The notes under the pieces were generated by a model. The model was not told the DNA's origin and searched no databases. It saw nothing but the letters and a program-made list of their open reading frames with translations. This document shows positions 52,036 to 64,000 of a stretch of DNA of 64,000 nucleotides, one piece after another. Numbering within the stretch: the stretch's first letter is position 1; each line of letters starts with the position of its first letter. Source of the DNA: Apus apus. Taxonomy: Eukaryota > Chordata > Aves > Apodiformes > Apodidae. The position numbers were made by a program, and so were the translations under genes. The stretch lies in NCBI RefSeq assembly GCF_020740795.1, contig NC_067285.1, positions 109,765,652 through 109,829,651 of the forward strand, written 5' to 3'.

Positions 52036-55000
52036 GGAACTTCAGTGTCAGGATGAGAAGACCTACAACCAAAGTCTTTCTCTCCACTGCTGATGGAAGA
52101 GCCTGGGGATGTAGGCTGAGGTGAAGGTGTCTTTGGTGTAGACATCTGTGTTCAGTCAGATGAATCCTGCCTGAAAGAAATAACTGATATTCTCTTGCAG
52201 CTGAGCCCCTGGAGACCTCAGGTGTAATTCATGTCCCTCAGGAGGGCCAAGTCATCTGCTGGAGATGCCCAACTCACTGTTGGGTGAGTAGGCTTCCTAG
52301 CCACTGCAGTTAACTTCCTGAAGTTTGATGGGATTCAGGAAGACCTTGTTCAATATCTTTGTCTCCCACCAAGCCTTTCTTTAATTTTTTTGAGTTATGG
52401 ACAGTCTCTGGGCAGTATGTATTGTGTCTTATCTATTAATGTGGGCTCCTGAGGCACAATAGAAATATCTATAAATCCAAACTACAGACAGCTCCTGTAC
52501 ACTTGCCTGAGACTTTGGCTACAAGGAGATTTGCAAGGTCTCTGCTAATTATCCATGCTCAGGTACATTTCTGTGTCCATGGTGTTTTTACTTTGAGGTC
52601 TAAGTACCTTCATGGCCTAATTTAGTGCATAGAAAATCTGGAACTAATAGGCATATGAGTCTACAAAGTGAGTGCCTGAAGCCTTACACCCATAGAGTGC
52701 ATTGTAGCTGTGACAACTTCATAGCTGCTGCTAGAGCAAGTATTTTGAGGCATCATCAACTCTGTTCCCTGGGGGCAAGATTATGGCAGTCCCTTGAAGT
52801 TCGAGTCATCTTCTGAAGTTGTCACTGAAGCAATGCAGTAAAGAATGAAAGAACAGAAAGAGGTTAATCTGTGTCGATAAGGATGTTGCAGTTAATCCCT
52901 CAGCAAAGGGAAGTGATTTTTTGTGTGTCTCAAATACAGTTAGTATGACTGGAGATGTACACAAGTATGTAAATGTACAAAGAAGCAGGACTTGAATCAA
53001 GGTCTGTGAACTGCTGGTTGTACATGAAACCTTGGAAGCTGCTTGCCTCTGGTCACTGTTGTGCACATGGCTTCAAGCTCAAAAGGGTTCTGAACAGAGA
53101 ATGAAGAACCATTCCAAGGAACTATTTAAACTGTCATTGTGGTGGCCTTTCCCTGCCACCATATCATGCAGATCAGGTGCTTATATGACCTGTGTCAGGG
53201 CTTATTTCTCCAAGGGGTCCTTTGGAACAGGGAAATGCTTTTATAGAAGGACCAATGAGGAGGTGGTTGTTGAGTGCATCACTGCAGATTTTGAGTACAA
53301 CAGTGTTTGGCACGTAGATACAAATGAAAGGATTGGAAACAGGTGTTTGAATTGGGAAAAAGCTTGTAATTCTGAAGAATATACTTGGTGACTGGCAGTT
53401 CTGCAGTTAAGTAAGTCTGTCTTCAGGTTCCTGAATTCTACAAATAAACAGCATCAAAATATTTAATATTAATTAGAAATGTTACAAAGACATATGCTAA
53501 TGTTGAAGCACAATGACATGTTCACAGACTGAAACTGTGAATTTTTGAGAAATCCCATGCCAGCTAGAATTTCTACTCTGGGAAAAGAACACCCCTAGGG
53601 TGGCAAACTTCCATGGATAGCAACTGATCTGCAAAAATTGGTCAGACTTTCCAATTGTTACTTGGCCTGTTGACAGAGTGGGTGGGTTAGGTGCAAAACT
53701 GAGCTGTGAGGGTCCAACAAGTGAGCTCTGCATCTTAAAGCAGATGATCCAAAACGTTACTGCTTCTGACTGATTACCCCATCCCTTTGGCAGAGGAACA
53801 GAGAGCTGTGGAGTGCTACCTTCTCAAACCATCACAGAAGACTACCTGGTGTATCTGAGCCCTTTGTTCGTAGTCATCCCCTGCCCTGCAAAAAGCTTCA
53901 GCAGCTGCTTCTTTCTCTAACCTATCAGGCATCTGAGACACATTAGGTCTCCCTCCTCCTGACTCTGTGTGACCTTGGCAGAGCTGGTGCCTTTGTTGCT
54001 CCTTTCCCATTTGTTTCTCTTCCAAAGGAAGTGTTTCTTGCTCCTGTGTTGTCCTGGCAGCTGCCCTGACTCCAGAGTCAGCAAAATGTTCATGGCCTGG
54101 CCAAGCTGCCATCTGTCAGTGCATGAATTACAGGGTTGGGTGTGAGAACTGAAAGAAGAAAGAACAAGAGGAGACAGCTGATGAGACAAAGGTGTGGGCT
54201 TGAGTAGGAAGGGCAGCTTTTAGGAAATCACAACACTTTGATGGTCAGCATCCAATAAACCAGGGTGCCCTACTGCTTTTGTGGTCAGCAGAACTACCCT
54301 GGTGCAGAACTGAACCAGTGTTTCCTTCTGGACCATTTGTCAGACTCCTGTCCACGTGTCTTCAAAGGGTTTCTCTGCAGATCTTTTAAGTCCTTGCTCT
54401 CTGTGCTGAGATTGCCTGGGTGTCCCCTTAGTGTTTCCAACCTTGTTTCTTCTAATCCTGCTCTTTGGATAGCTCTCATACCTCAGTCCTGAGACATGTT
54501 CTACCACAATGGGAAGGACATAATCATCTAAGTTTGAGATCCAGAAGGGTTCAAAAATGGTGGTGGAAGGAAATTCAGTCACTGAATTCAGAAAAAAAAA
54601 AATCCTGGGAGCTGAAGAGCAAATGACTAATTAGATTTACCTTTTAATCACTTTAAAGTGCACTTTGCTCCAAAGAGCTTTGCTGGTGTGGATTTAGCAG
54701 CAAAAAGGCAGCCACGACCTCTCCTCTGGAGTCTGCTCAGATGCTGAATAGCAGAATTAGTCAGTGAGGACCCACAGCTCAGCAGCAGCTCCTGAATTAT
54801 AGGGACTTAAAGAAGTACTTGAGTAATCGTGCTCTGCAACTGAGTTAAGGAATCTCATGGGGAGTGGGAAGGGTTGTGAACTTTCCAGGACTCTCACCAG
54901 AGCAGATAATTGCAATAGTTTGAATTTTTTCTTAAACAGGACATTTTTAGAGGAACAATCATTTCTATAGCAGGCTTATATGCTGGAGCTTTGCAGCACA

Positions 55001-58000
55001 GCAGTTTGCTGAGAGTTTGCACCTTGTGTCTCCCTTTATGGATGGATTTTCTAGCCCAAGAGCCTGTGGCTTGGATGGCCAGAGGTGGCAGAGCTGGTGC
55101 AGCTAAATCTGAATTTCTTCCCAGACAGTGCAACCACAAGACACAATCAATACCACATCACCAGTGAATCTGAGCAGCCTGATTTATGCTGTGGTTTGTT
55201 GCTGGGTTAGATGGGCTGGTGACTTTCTTTGTGGTAGCATCTTAGTTCCATACATCTATCCGGCTGTTGTGATGTAGCAGAGTTGACCTGACTCAGCCCC
55301 TCAGTCTTTTTGCCTCTAAACCAAACACTTTTATGTTGTTTGAGTCTCTTTCCTATTCCTCCCCACCACACATCCTTCTCCTCCCTGGCAGCCTTGTACA
55401 GTTAACAGTAACGGGCCGAAAGGAAACAAAAACCTATCTAGCAAAGACAAATAAATGAACAACACACGTGAAAACAGCTTGCCTTGAAACTTAAATTGCT
55501 TGTTAACTTTCTTCTGGTTTTGGCAGGGAAACAGATTATTTTCAGTGCCCCAGTCTTAGAAGCTTGGCTGCTTTTCAGTATCTGACTAAGGCTTCAATGT
55601 TGGGAATTTTATTGTCTTCAACACCTGCAAAGGCAAAGCTAATAAGTAACTGAAGTTTCAAGGTAGAGTTTGATGCTGTTGGGTTTTGTTAGTTGAATAT
55701 TTAGCCTGATTTCCTAATGAAACAAAGCTTGCTTGCTCTGTGTGTGTGTCTGGCCATCACCTCTTCAGCCAAAAATTGACTAGGAATGGAACCCAAAGAG
55801 AAATAAGAAGTGTCCAGTTAGGTGGACAACTTATCTAATCTCCAAAAGAGGAGAAAAATAGCAACATGAGGACTTCTTCCAGTACCCCCTGGTAAATCCA
55901 CATAATGGCATACTGCCTGGGTCCTCAACCCACCAAGGAGCCTCCACCCTGTTCTTGCATCATGTCCCACTGTATTTTAAGCCTTCTTCTGTGCTATTTC
56001 AGTTGTGGGCTAAATAGTGTTGATCCTTGTGATGGCAAACATCTTGTGCCTCCTAGGGGGTGAAGGACAGGCATGGGTCATCCTCATTTGCTTCATGTTT
56101 ATTGCACCTAAGCTCTGGTCTCCACTACACCTGGGGCCAAAAAGCTTCAGCAGCATGTTAGGAAGATTTGGGGTGATTCAGGTTCTCCTCAGAATACAGA
56201 CTAGATGGCCTGAGGAAGTCCTTTCTGTGCTTTTTTGTAGGTTTCCTCAGTTCCTGTTTCTTCTACATGAGGTTGCTATTCCTCAGATAAGCTTGGGTGC
56301 CTCCAGTGAAGGTTGAGAGCTAAGATCTACTTAAAAACTCTCCTCTGGCTTCAGTAGCTTAGAATTTCTGATCAGCGTGTTGTGCTTGACACCTATGGAG
56401 TAAACAAAATAAATAGTTTTGCCTGCTTTGTTACATGCATTAAGCCATTTCATCTTGTAAGAGGGGGAGATAGTTATGTAAAAGAAGGACACTATAACCA
56501 ATTAAAGACCAGTTTGCAATCTTTCCTCTTCTTGCAACGACAAAAATCCTCATAAATCCAACATTGCACTGAGAAATCAATTCCCACAAGACACTCAGTT
56601 CACCAGGGAGTTTGCAGCTTCAATTCAGATGATATACACGGTGTTGGGCTGTTATCCAGAAATTAAGATAAACCTGTTGGATGGGATGAAGATTGGTTGC
56701 AGCCAATTCAAGAAATTCAGAAGGAAATATCTCACATGTTCTTCTGAGCAGGGTCACACAAAGACCAGTTGTTCAGTTGCTTTTATTCTTGTGAACATGA
56801 TCCTGAATCAACAAAGAGTTATGCATGTACCTGACTTGGCAAGCAGATGAAATTTCCGCTGCGGGTGCATTTTAAGCACATTTGCCTTCCAGGAGACTTT
56901 GCCCAGAGCATGAAGTTAATCACATGTCACTGAAGCTTTGCAAAAATAGGTCTAACTAAGAGTGGCTGCAATAGCTAAGAGGAGTTGAAATCGGAGAGAT
57001 GGCATCTCTGAACAGGTTGACCTGAAATCTCTTCTTCTTCCTCTCCTTCTCTTGGGCCAGCTCACCTGGGGAAGCTTTTGTGGATTGTTCCAGGAGCAGA
57101 AATACATATCTCCAGTCCAGCAAGACTTCTCCTTCCTCCATCTTCTCCTTCCAGTAAAGAGATGCCCATAGAATACTTTGCTGGGAATTGATTCTGGGTC
57201 TGGTAATTAAGTTTTTTATGGGTCTGAAAAAACAGAAATGTCAACCAAAAAACTGTTTAATGTACTAAACCAAGCAAGTTCCTCAGTCTCTGTGTGTGAC
57301 CTGTACTGGTGTAGTTGGGAGCACTGGCTGTAGAGGGACTTAGCAAGCAAAAGATGCTAATACATTGATTTTATCCTCCGTATTATCAGTAGGAGCCTGG
57401 CAGATAAACTGGTGGAAGATTCAGCTTTGGGGTTTATTTTTATTCCTTCCCATCCCTGCCAAAAGCTTGTGGACTGTTCCTGACAGGCAGGAGGATTTGC
57501 TGCCATTTGGTTTAGCAGCAGCACTAGGGAAGATGGAAAAACAATTTCAGCAATTCATTCCCACAGAAATACCATTTGCTTACAGCTGCTCAGAGTGGAT
57601 CATTTTTAGGTGAGAGGAGGCTGGTGTGGAATGCTCTGCAGGTCCTAACCCTGAGGAGATGTGTGAGTGAGCTCTCCTTCATCCCTCAGGAAGAGAAATG
57701 AGCCTGTCTCTCTCTTTTGTTTGCCCTGTCCCTGGCACATGGGTGCAGGCAGCTGTGCTTCCAGCCTGCCCAAACTGTGCAGGACACGGAGTCACAGCAA
57801 GGGATTTGGGATAACTGAGTCTGAGTGCCACTTCCTGGACAAATTAAATCAAGAGAATCTATGAGGGTGTGATCCAGAACTGCCTCTTGCTGGTGGTTGT
57901 TACACTATCATCGCTTTAATATTTGCTGCAATAAAGCTGTTGTGTTTTTTTTTTTTGTATTTAATGTGATGAGCTTCAGTTCTTGTACTGCAGCAAAAGC

Positions 58001-59668
58001 AGTGGACTGAACAACCACTTTGGAAAACCCTATTTTTCAGTAATTGCTGTTTGTGGCTCCATTAGCCTCCCACTAAAACTCTCCTGCAGAAAGTCTTTGG
58101 CCTTAGTTTCTGCACAGAACAAATTCTAGTTGAGTCCAGATGTAAAAAAAAAGAATCTCCAAGTTCAGCTAGGATCCAAATATGCCTTTTAAATAAATCC
58201 GGTTATCATGAACAGACAAGCCACCATTTCTTTTAGATTGTAGTAATTAATAAATCACACCCTTTGAGTTTAATGCCCGGATTAACACCAAACACCCAGT
58301 TTCTCTTGCAGAGCTCAGAAGCACGGGAAGATTGGCACGGCATTGCAATTAGCACGTATGAGCAGCAGAGGGGAGTGTATGACACAGAAAAAGCTTCCAT
58401 CGAGGTAGCAGAAGCTATTTTTGAGTGTGTTTTTTGGAAAACCAGATTGATAGCAAGCATTTAAACTGAAAGCAGGCTTGGCCCCTCCCCGCTGCAATCC
58501 CTGCGTGGCAGAGCTTGCTGTATGCAGGCAGGAGCTGCTGCATTGTTTAAAGATCATTTAATAGCAGTATTATTTTTTTTTGGGTGCAGAAGAATGTTCA
58601 CCTGCAATTAAATGCTCAAAGCTTCTCCCCTGCACCGAGGTGTGATGTGCTAGAAGTTTGATTTCCTGGTGTCCTGCCAAAGTGTATGACAGCAGACCAA
58701 GGTCCTGACTCTTGTGTGTCTCAGCCGTGTCTTCATACCTTGTGCCCCATCCTCCTGCTCTCACAGATACTGCACAAATTGCCTTGGAAGGATCCTACTG
58801 CTCACTTGGGGTGCCCCAGCCTGGGTCACCAGAGGACCAGGCTCAGGGACTCACCCCAAAGTGCAGCTGCTGCTCAGCGGGTGGGTCATATGGATATTCA
58901 GAGAACATGGATGGCTGGATACAGGTCTTGGGTTGAATACTGTGAGTTTTGTCTCTGTACCCTCCTCTTCTCTCTTTACATCGGTGCTGAGGTGACTTGC
59001 TCTGCACTTAAACAGCACATCTATGCCTTCCTAAGCTGCTATTGATTTTTCAAGAGTAGTTGAAAAACTCAAGAGGTATATAAGCCTCCTTCGTGCTGGT
59101 ATTTCACCTACATACCTTTCACTGCTCAGGATGAATAGTAGCAGTCCCAGTGGAGAACATCTCGTCTTGTCATCTCAATGGCTTTACAAAAGAGCTTTAA
59201 ACAGCTCATTCCATGATTACAAAGTTTTTCTTTCTTATAACTCAAGAGAATAAAATTTGATAATGGGTGCTGAGGGGAGCTGTTAGAGAACAGCTGTGCT
59301 GTTTGAGATAATAAATGTATATTTGCACATTAATGATTACAGATTTTTGAATGTGAGAATTTCTTCTTTCACTTTATTTGCAAGGAAGTCCTTGTATTAT
59401 AAACACTGAACGGACTGTAATAATATAGGCAAGAGCACACTGGACTTCTTAAAGATGCTGGGGAGACCCCTCATCAGCTGCTTTCTCCCTTTGATTGGTG
59501 TTTCACATTAAATCTCACAGTGGGAGATGTTCCTAGGCAGGATAGTCTTTCTTGCATCTGCTTTTGGGTGTATGACATCAATGAACAAGCTGTTCTTGAA
59601 CTTTCTGGTTACTTTACTTTTACCTTTTGCTAACCCATCATCAACTGTCTCCTACAGAAAGTGCCTGT

Positions 59669-59852
59669 AGATACTGGCACAGGTTGCCAAGAGAAGTTGT
59701 GGATGCCTCATCCCTGGAAGTGTTGAAGGCCAGGTTGAATAGGGCTTGGACCAACCTGGTCTAATGTTAGATGGTCCTGCCCATGCAGTGTTGTTGGAAC
59801 GAGATGATCCTTAAGGTCCCTTCCAACCCAAACCATTCGAGGATTCTATGAT
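59669..59852 (+). repeat. CR1 fragment
   Basis: Sense CR1 3' region: 'gatactggcacaggttgcc', 'ggaagtgttgaaggccagg', 'aaggtcccttccaaccca' and the tail 'cgaggattctatgata'. Confidence 0.94.
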
Positions 59853-62800
59853 AATTTCAATTCCATTTATCCACTCTACAGATTCCTGTACAAAGTGAGC
59901 AGGGTCCATCTGGTAGGTACCTAAACCACAGCCCAGGGATGGGCAGAGAGGCAGCCATGCTTCTCCATGTTCGGACTACAGTGGTTTTCTGTTGCAAACA
60001 GCTAGGGGAGAAGTTTCTGCCTTCTGTATTGTAAGTGGCTTTTACAGCATTTCCCTGGAGTCTGAAGGACTCTTGGGCTGAGGGCAGGTACCTTTTGCTA
60101 TTTCTACCACCAGATCACATTGCAGGTGGGTACATTTCCCATGGAGCTGTGTCAGTGGATAGAAAAGGTTCATAAAACACCTGGGAGCAGTGAAGGAGAA
60201 CCAGGTGCTGTACTGATGCATGTTTACATTGGTTGGGTGCCCTGAGTTTTGTTATTGTCACCAGGAACTACCTATGTGTATCCAGCTGGGGAGCCATGGG
60301 ATAAATGTACAATTGGAAGGAGGCCAAGATCTTTGTCAGTTAAAATATATATTTTTTGGTCTCTTTGGGAAAAAAAAAAATAATAATCCATAATTCTCTC
60401 TTTTTTTTTTTGTTAATCTTTTGTGACCAGAAGGAACACAGGTTTCTGAAGAAAATGCTGTTTCAAATAGGAAAATTTAAATGTTAATTTTAAAATTTTA
60501 GACAAAAATAAATAAATAAATTGGGAATTACCTCTATCCCCCTTATGTAGACACCCCTTAAATTTGGAGAAACTGACAACTTGCAACAGTGTGTTTAATT
60601 AGAAAATCCTTGCCACGTTCTGCTGGTGGAGATGCTGCCCTTACAAGTGGCCAAATGGAAAATACAAGTTAAAAAAGATAAGCAACACACAGGTAGCCAT
60701 GTAGGATGGGGTGTACAAGGACTGGAACCTTTCGGGGCAACCAGGCTGTGCCTGGCTGGATTGTGCTCACTTAAAAACATGGTCCTCTCTGTGCTGACTG
60801 TCCCTCTGACATACTAAATTCAAAGGAACTTGATCTTTTTGACTCAATAAAGTGGATGTGTTGCTCCCGTTTCCTAATGAACTTCCTGAACACTCGCCAA
60901 GATGCTCATAAGGAGAAATGCTATGAAAGCCATTTCCTAAATGGTTTGAGGTTTAATTTGGTCCTTATGGCCTCAGATGAGTTAAAGACTTTTGATCTGC
61001 CTAATCACAGTTATTTATTTTATGGTCTGAGACCTTTGGATCCCGTGGCAGTTTTTCATCCATTTCTTAATGCTAAAATGTTATTTTCTGTCCTTAATTG
61101 TTGTCTTGGTGATAAAGGTGATTTATAACTTTGCTTTTTCCTGTTCAGAGTGGGATGTGACAGCTACCATCTCTCAGGTACACTGCACCCTCCACTGAGC
61201 AAACCATCAATTCTAGCAGAGCAGAGGTTTCTACCTAACTGGTTTGGAGGTCCTGAGACACATGTATCTCCCTTTAGATAAATGAAGACAATTAAATCTC
61301 CCATTAAGATCTAGCTTCCACAGATGGTCTTTCTTTTTCTCATATGATAATCATATTAAAGTTGCATGCAGAGCCATTTGTACATTTTAATGTTAGCATC
61401 CACTGCTCCAAATCAGCTGGGGGAAGAGGGAATTGTCACAGTTTTCATCAGCCTCTTTTGCTGTCATTGTAATCCTTCCAAAGGGAGCTACTGCAGCCTG
61501 AGTCATTATGAGCTGAAACGTGGTTGCATGAGCAGGTGAAAAAAATAATAAAATGGATTATCCAGGACTTTCCTGGGAATCTATTGTAAAATGGAAACAT
61601 GTTTTCTGAGGAATTGGTTCTGAAGAAATGAACAGGGCCAGGGGCTGCTGTCCCCAGCTGGCTCTTCTCTGCTTTCAGCAATTGAGAGGAGCAAATCTGA
61701 GCCTCAGAGCTCTCTGCTGCACGGGGATCTGGGACCGGTCAGTGCCCAGTGCTCCCAATTTCCCCTTGGAACGATGAAGGCAATGACAGTATTTTCTCTT
61801 TTCTCTTTAAGCTCCAGCTGGGACCCGATATAATGGAACTTGTTTTTAATTTCCAGCTTAAATATATTAACGACCAATTTTACACTGATTTTTCTTTATG
61901 TCAGTGTTTTCCTTGAGCTTCAGAGCACTCTTCTCTGTCTCCTTGCAAACCATGAGGAATCAGATCCCCTCAGCTCCCATTTTAGCAGGCAGGGCAAGCC
62001 TGCTTTCAGAAGGGGTCTCCATCCCTGTCTTGTTCTTGGAATGGTTTTCTACCACTCTTCCCATGTCATCCTCATCCTCTTGAAGAAGAATAATCATAAT
62101 TTCATTCCTTTGTACCATGGCTTTACTCTATCTTTAACTCTGCCGGAAAATAAAAGGATGCCTACCCAGAGTTAGGAGAAAGGAAGTGAAGAGCCATCCA
62201 TTCTTACCAAAAAGCCGACAGGTGGATTTTGGGGTAGGGTTCAGCTCATCTTACTTCAGCTATTTAGTAACTATGTCTCCAGTCTCAGGTTTCTTTTTAG
62301 TTAGCAGAGAGACAGTTATCTTCCAAGATACAATGGAAAATATCCTCTAAAGATACCTACATCTGATGGAGTATGGACAAATAAAGTTCACTGTGGAAGT
62401 ATCTGTCTGTTTTATTGATCACAAGGAACTTGGATGACCACCTTTGCCATGGTGTCTAGCCTTTCAATAGCTAAAGACAGTGTGATGAAATTTTGGAGTT
62501 GATATTGGACACAAGTTACTGAAGTTACACAGCTCTTCCTGTTGCCACTCCCCTTGATGGTACTGGCCACGTGATTTAATCCTTGCCCATTCAAAGCCAT
62601 TAACGGGCTCCTGAACATGGCAGCTTGGGTAGAACAAATTCAACTCTGCCTTGCACCCACAGTTCTCAGTGATTTCAGTAGGGTGATGTGAGAGAGAGAC
62701 CAGAAGAACCTCCAAGGTGGTCTGTGGTGCAGGTGGCCTCCATGGAGATCAGTGTGGTAATGGTGGGATAAATAAAAAATACTCTAGCTGTGGTACATCA

Positions 62801-64000
62801 TCTGCATCTCTCAAAAACCAACAGGGCATGTTACTCAAGGGTTTCCTAGAAGAGGAATGCATGGATTTACAGCTGAAGAGTAGAATCTTCATCAAAACTT
62901 GATGAAGAATTAATTTTAGTTCTCATTTATTTTACTTTACAACCCTTGCAGACAAAGAACTTTACTGCTTTAATGAAATATTTCTCATTACTGACCTGTC
63001 AAGTCTGCTAAAAAAGAACACTGATTATTACTTCTGTGTGTAACAAAGGAATTTTATTATTTTTTGTGATCATTTACTTATATTTTATGTCAGGGTTTTC
63101 AAAGCAACTAAACTAAAGGCTATTCCATTTGCACTGGCCCACCTGCAGGAAAAAGGGCCACAAAGTAAGAATACATTGGTGTCAACCTCAGCTTCTGATT
63201 TTGGTGGTGGAGAGGGTGGTTCTCAATGCTCAATAGCTGTTGTTTGTGAACTGTGAGTCTAAGTATGGGACTAGAAACAGGGAGGCTCAGATCTTGGTAC
63301 ACTCCTTTGTGGCCTTGAGCAAATGGTTTCACAGCTCTGAGTCTCTTTCCCCATTTGTGAATGGGGAGCATCATGGAGATGCAGTAATATGCAAAGAAAT
63401 GTTTGGCTTTAAAGTATATGTGGATAAAACTGAGGACTATGTGGACAGTACTTCAGCCTCTTCTCGATCAGTTGCCACTCAAAAATGTGCAGTAGAAATA
63501 GGATGCAATCTAATTCCAAATAACAAGACGTGACTGGGCAGCAGTTTGGGATAGAGAATGAAGAGGGGCTCAGAAGACTGAGATTGGGACCTACTTTATG
63601 TGTAGAGTGAACTGGGAGATGATGCCCTGGAAATGTTATTTATGAACACCCATCAGGATGACAGGTGTTGGGGAATGTCCGAGTCCAGTCTGAGCCCACG
63701 TGTATCTCCCTGGCCTTGGTGTCTACCTGCAGTTGCTTGCTAGCTGCTTCTTTGCAGGAAAATTTGCTGGACAAAATAATACTTTCCATCTAGGCTCTTC
63801 ATTCTTTTTAAGCATAGAAAACTGGTCATTTTTTTTGTTTAAAAAGTCAACAGGTGATAGTGATGTCTGCTTACTGTCAAATAAGAGTATTTGGTCCAGA
63901 AGCAGTGTTTCAATTTGTGGTAATTTTCTCTTCAGCCTCAGGGTTTTTAACTTTCATTGCTTTGCTTCCCAAGCTCTTGGAGCTCTGTGCTCCGCCGGCA
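59853..64000. other. Gene-free stretch to the window end
   Basis: AT-rich patches at 60340-60525, with an AAAT repeat near 60508-60521. No coding exon, RNA gene or repeat family recognised; open frames here are short and lack splice context. Confidence 0.5.

Larger units (their letters stand above)
48479..59668. other. Long gene-free stretch
   Basis: Eleven kb without a recognised exon. It holds a doubtful CR1 end (51741-51808), an AT palindromic tract (51969-52035), an unrecognised 119-aa plus-strand frame (53032-53391), an AATAAA at 57930-57935 followed by a T run, and a candidate conserved element (58200-58620). Confidence 0.5.

Noticed and set aside
57930..57960. AATAAA followed by a T run, suggesting a transcript end
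   Set aside because: No upstream exon or open frame supports a gene; the hexamer occurs by chance often in AT-rich DNA.

Overview
The window is nuclear DNA from a bird. Many CR1 non-LTR retrotransposon fragments occur in both orientations, with the typical 3' end (a 'ccttccaacccaaacc' block followed by 'attctatga'-type tails). There are also two avian-type solo retroviral LTRs, introns of vertebrate size and a CpG-island promoter. The species cannot be fixed from the sequence alone; a neoavian or passerine bird is plausible. The bacterial categories (operons, RBS, CRISPR, IS elements) do not apply.

The only protein-coding gene I can support is SUCLG1, the alpha subunit of mitochondrial succinate-CoA ligase, on the + strand from 5887 to 20913. 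All nine coding exons can be read base by base with GT-AG junctions and compatible phases. The spliced frame is 996 nt, giving 331 residues plus stop. The promoter is a CpG island with a strong ZNF143/THAP11-type motif at 5775-5794, about 93 bp upstream of the start codon.

Layout. 1-4790 is non-coding flank with small CR1 pieces. 4790-5745 is an older CR1 split by a younger CR1, ending about 30 bp before the ZNF143-type motif. 5680-6420 is the CpG island, with exon 1. 5939-20886 holds introns 1-8 with CR1 copies in introns 1, 5 and 7; the intron 5 and intron 7 copies are in opposite orientation and bracket exons 6 and 7. 20914 to about 21400 (or 23400) is the probable 3' UTR. From there to 64000 about 40 kb shows no recognisable coding exon on either strand: it holds CR1 fragments, simple-sequence tracts and stretches that could be conserved non-coding DNA. 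This fits the gene-poor side of SUCLG1 known from mammals, where DNAH6 lies on the 5' side.

The most notable hidden structure is at 33886-35944. One minus-strand CR1 has been interrupted twice by unrelated solo LTRs, one of 697 bp with a 5-bp target duplication (CAGGC) and one of 541 bp with a 4-bp target duplication (GAAC). I found no new gene system. The points most worth checking are this nest, the nested CR1 next to the promoter, the ZNF143-type motif, and the inverted CR1 pair around exons 6-7.
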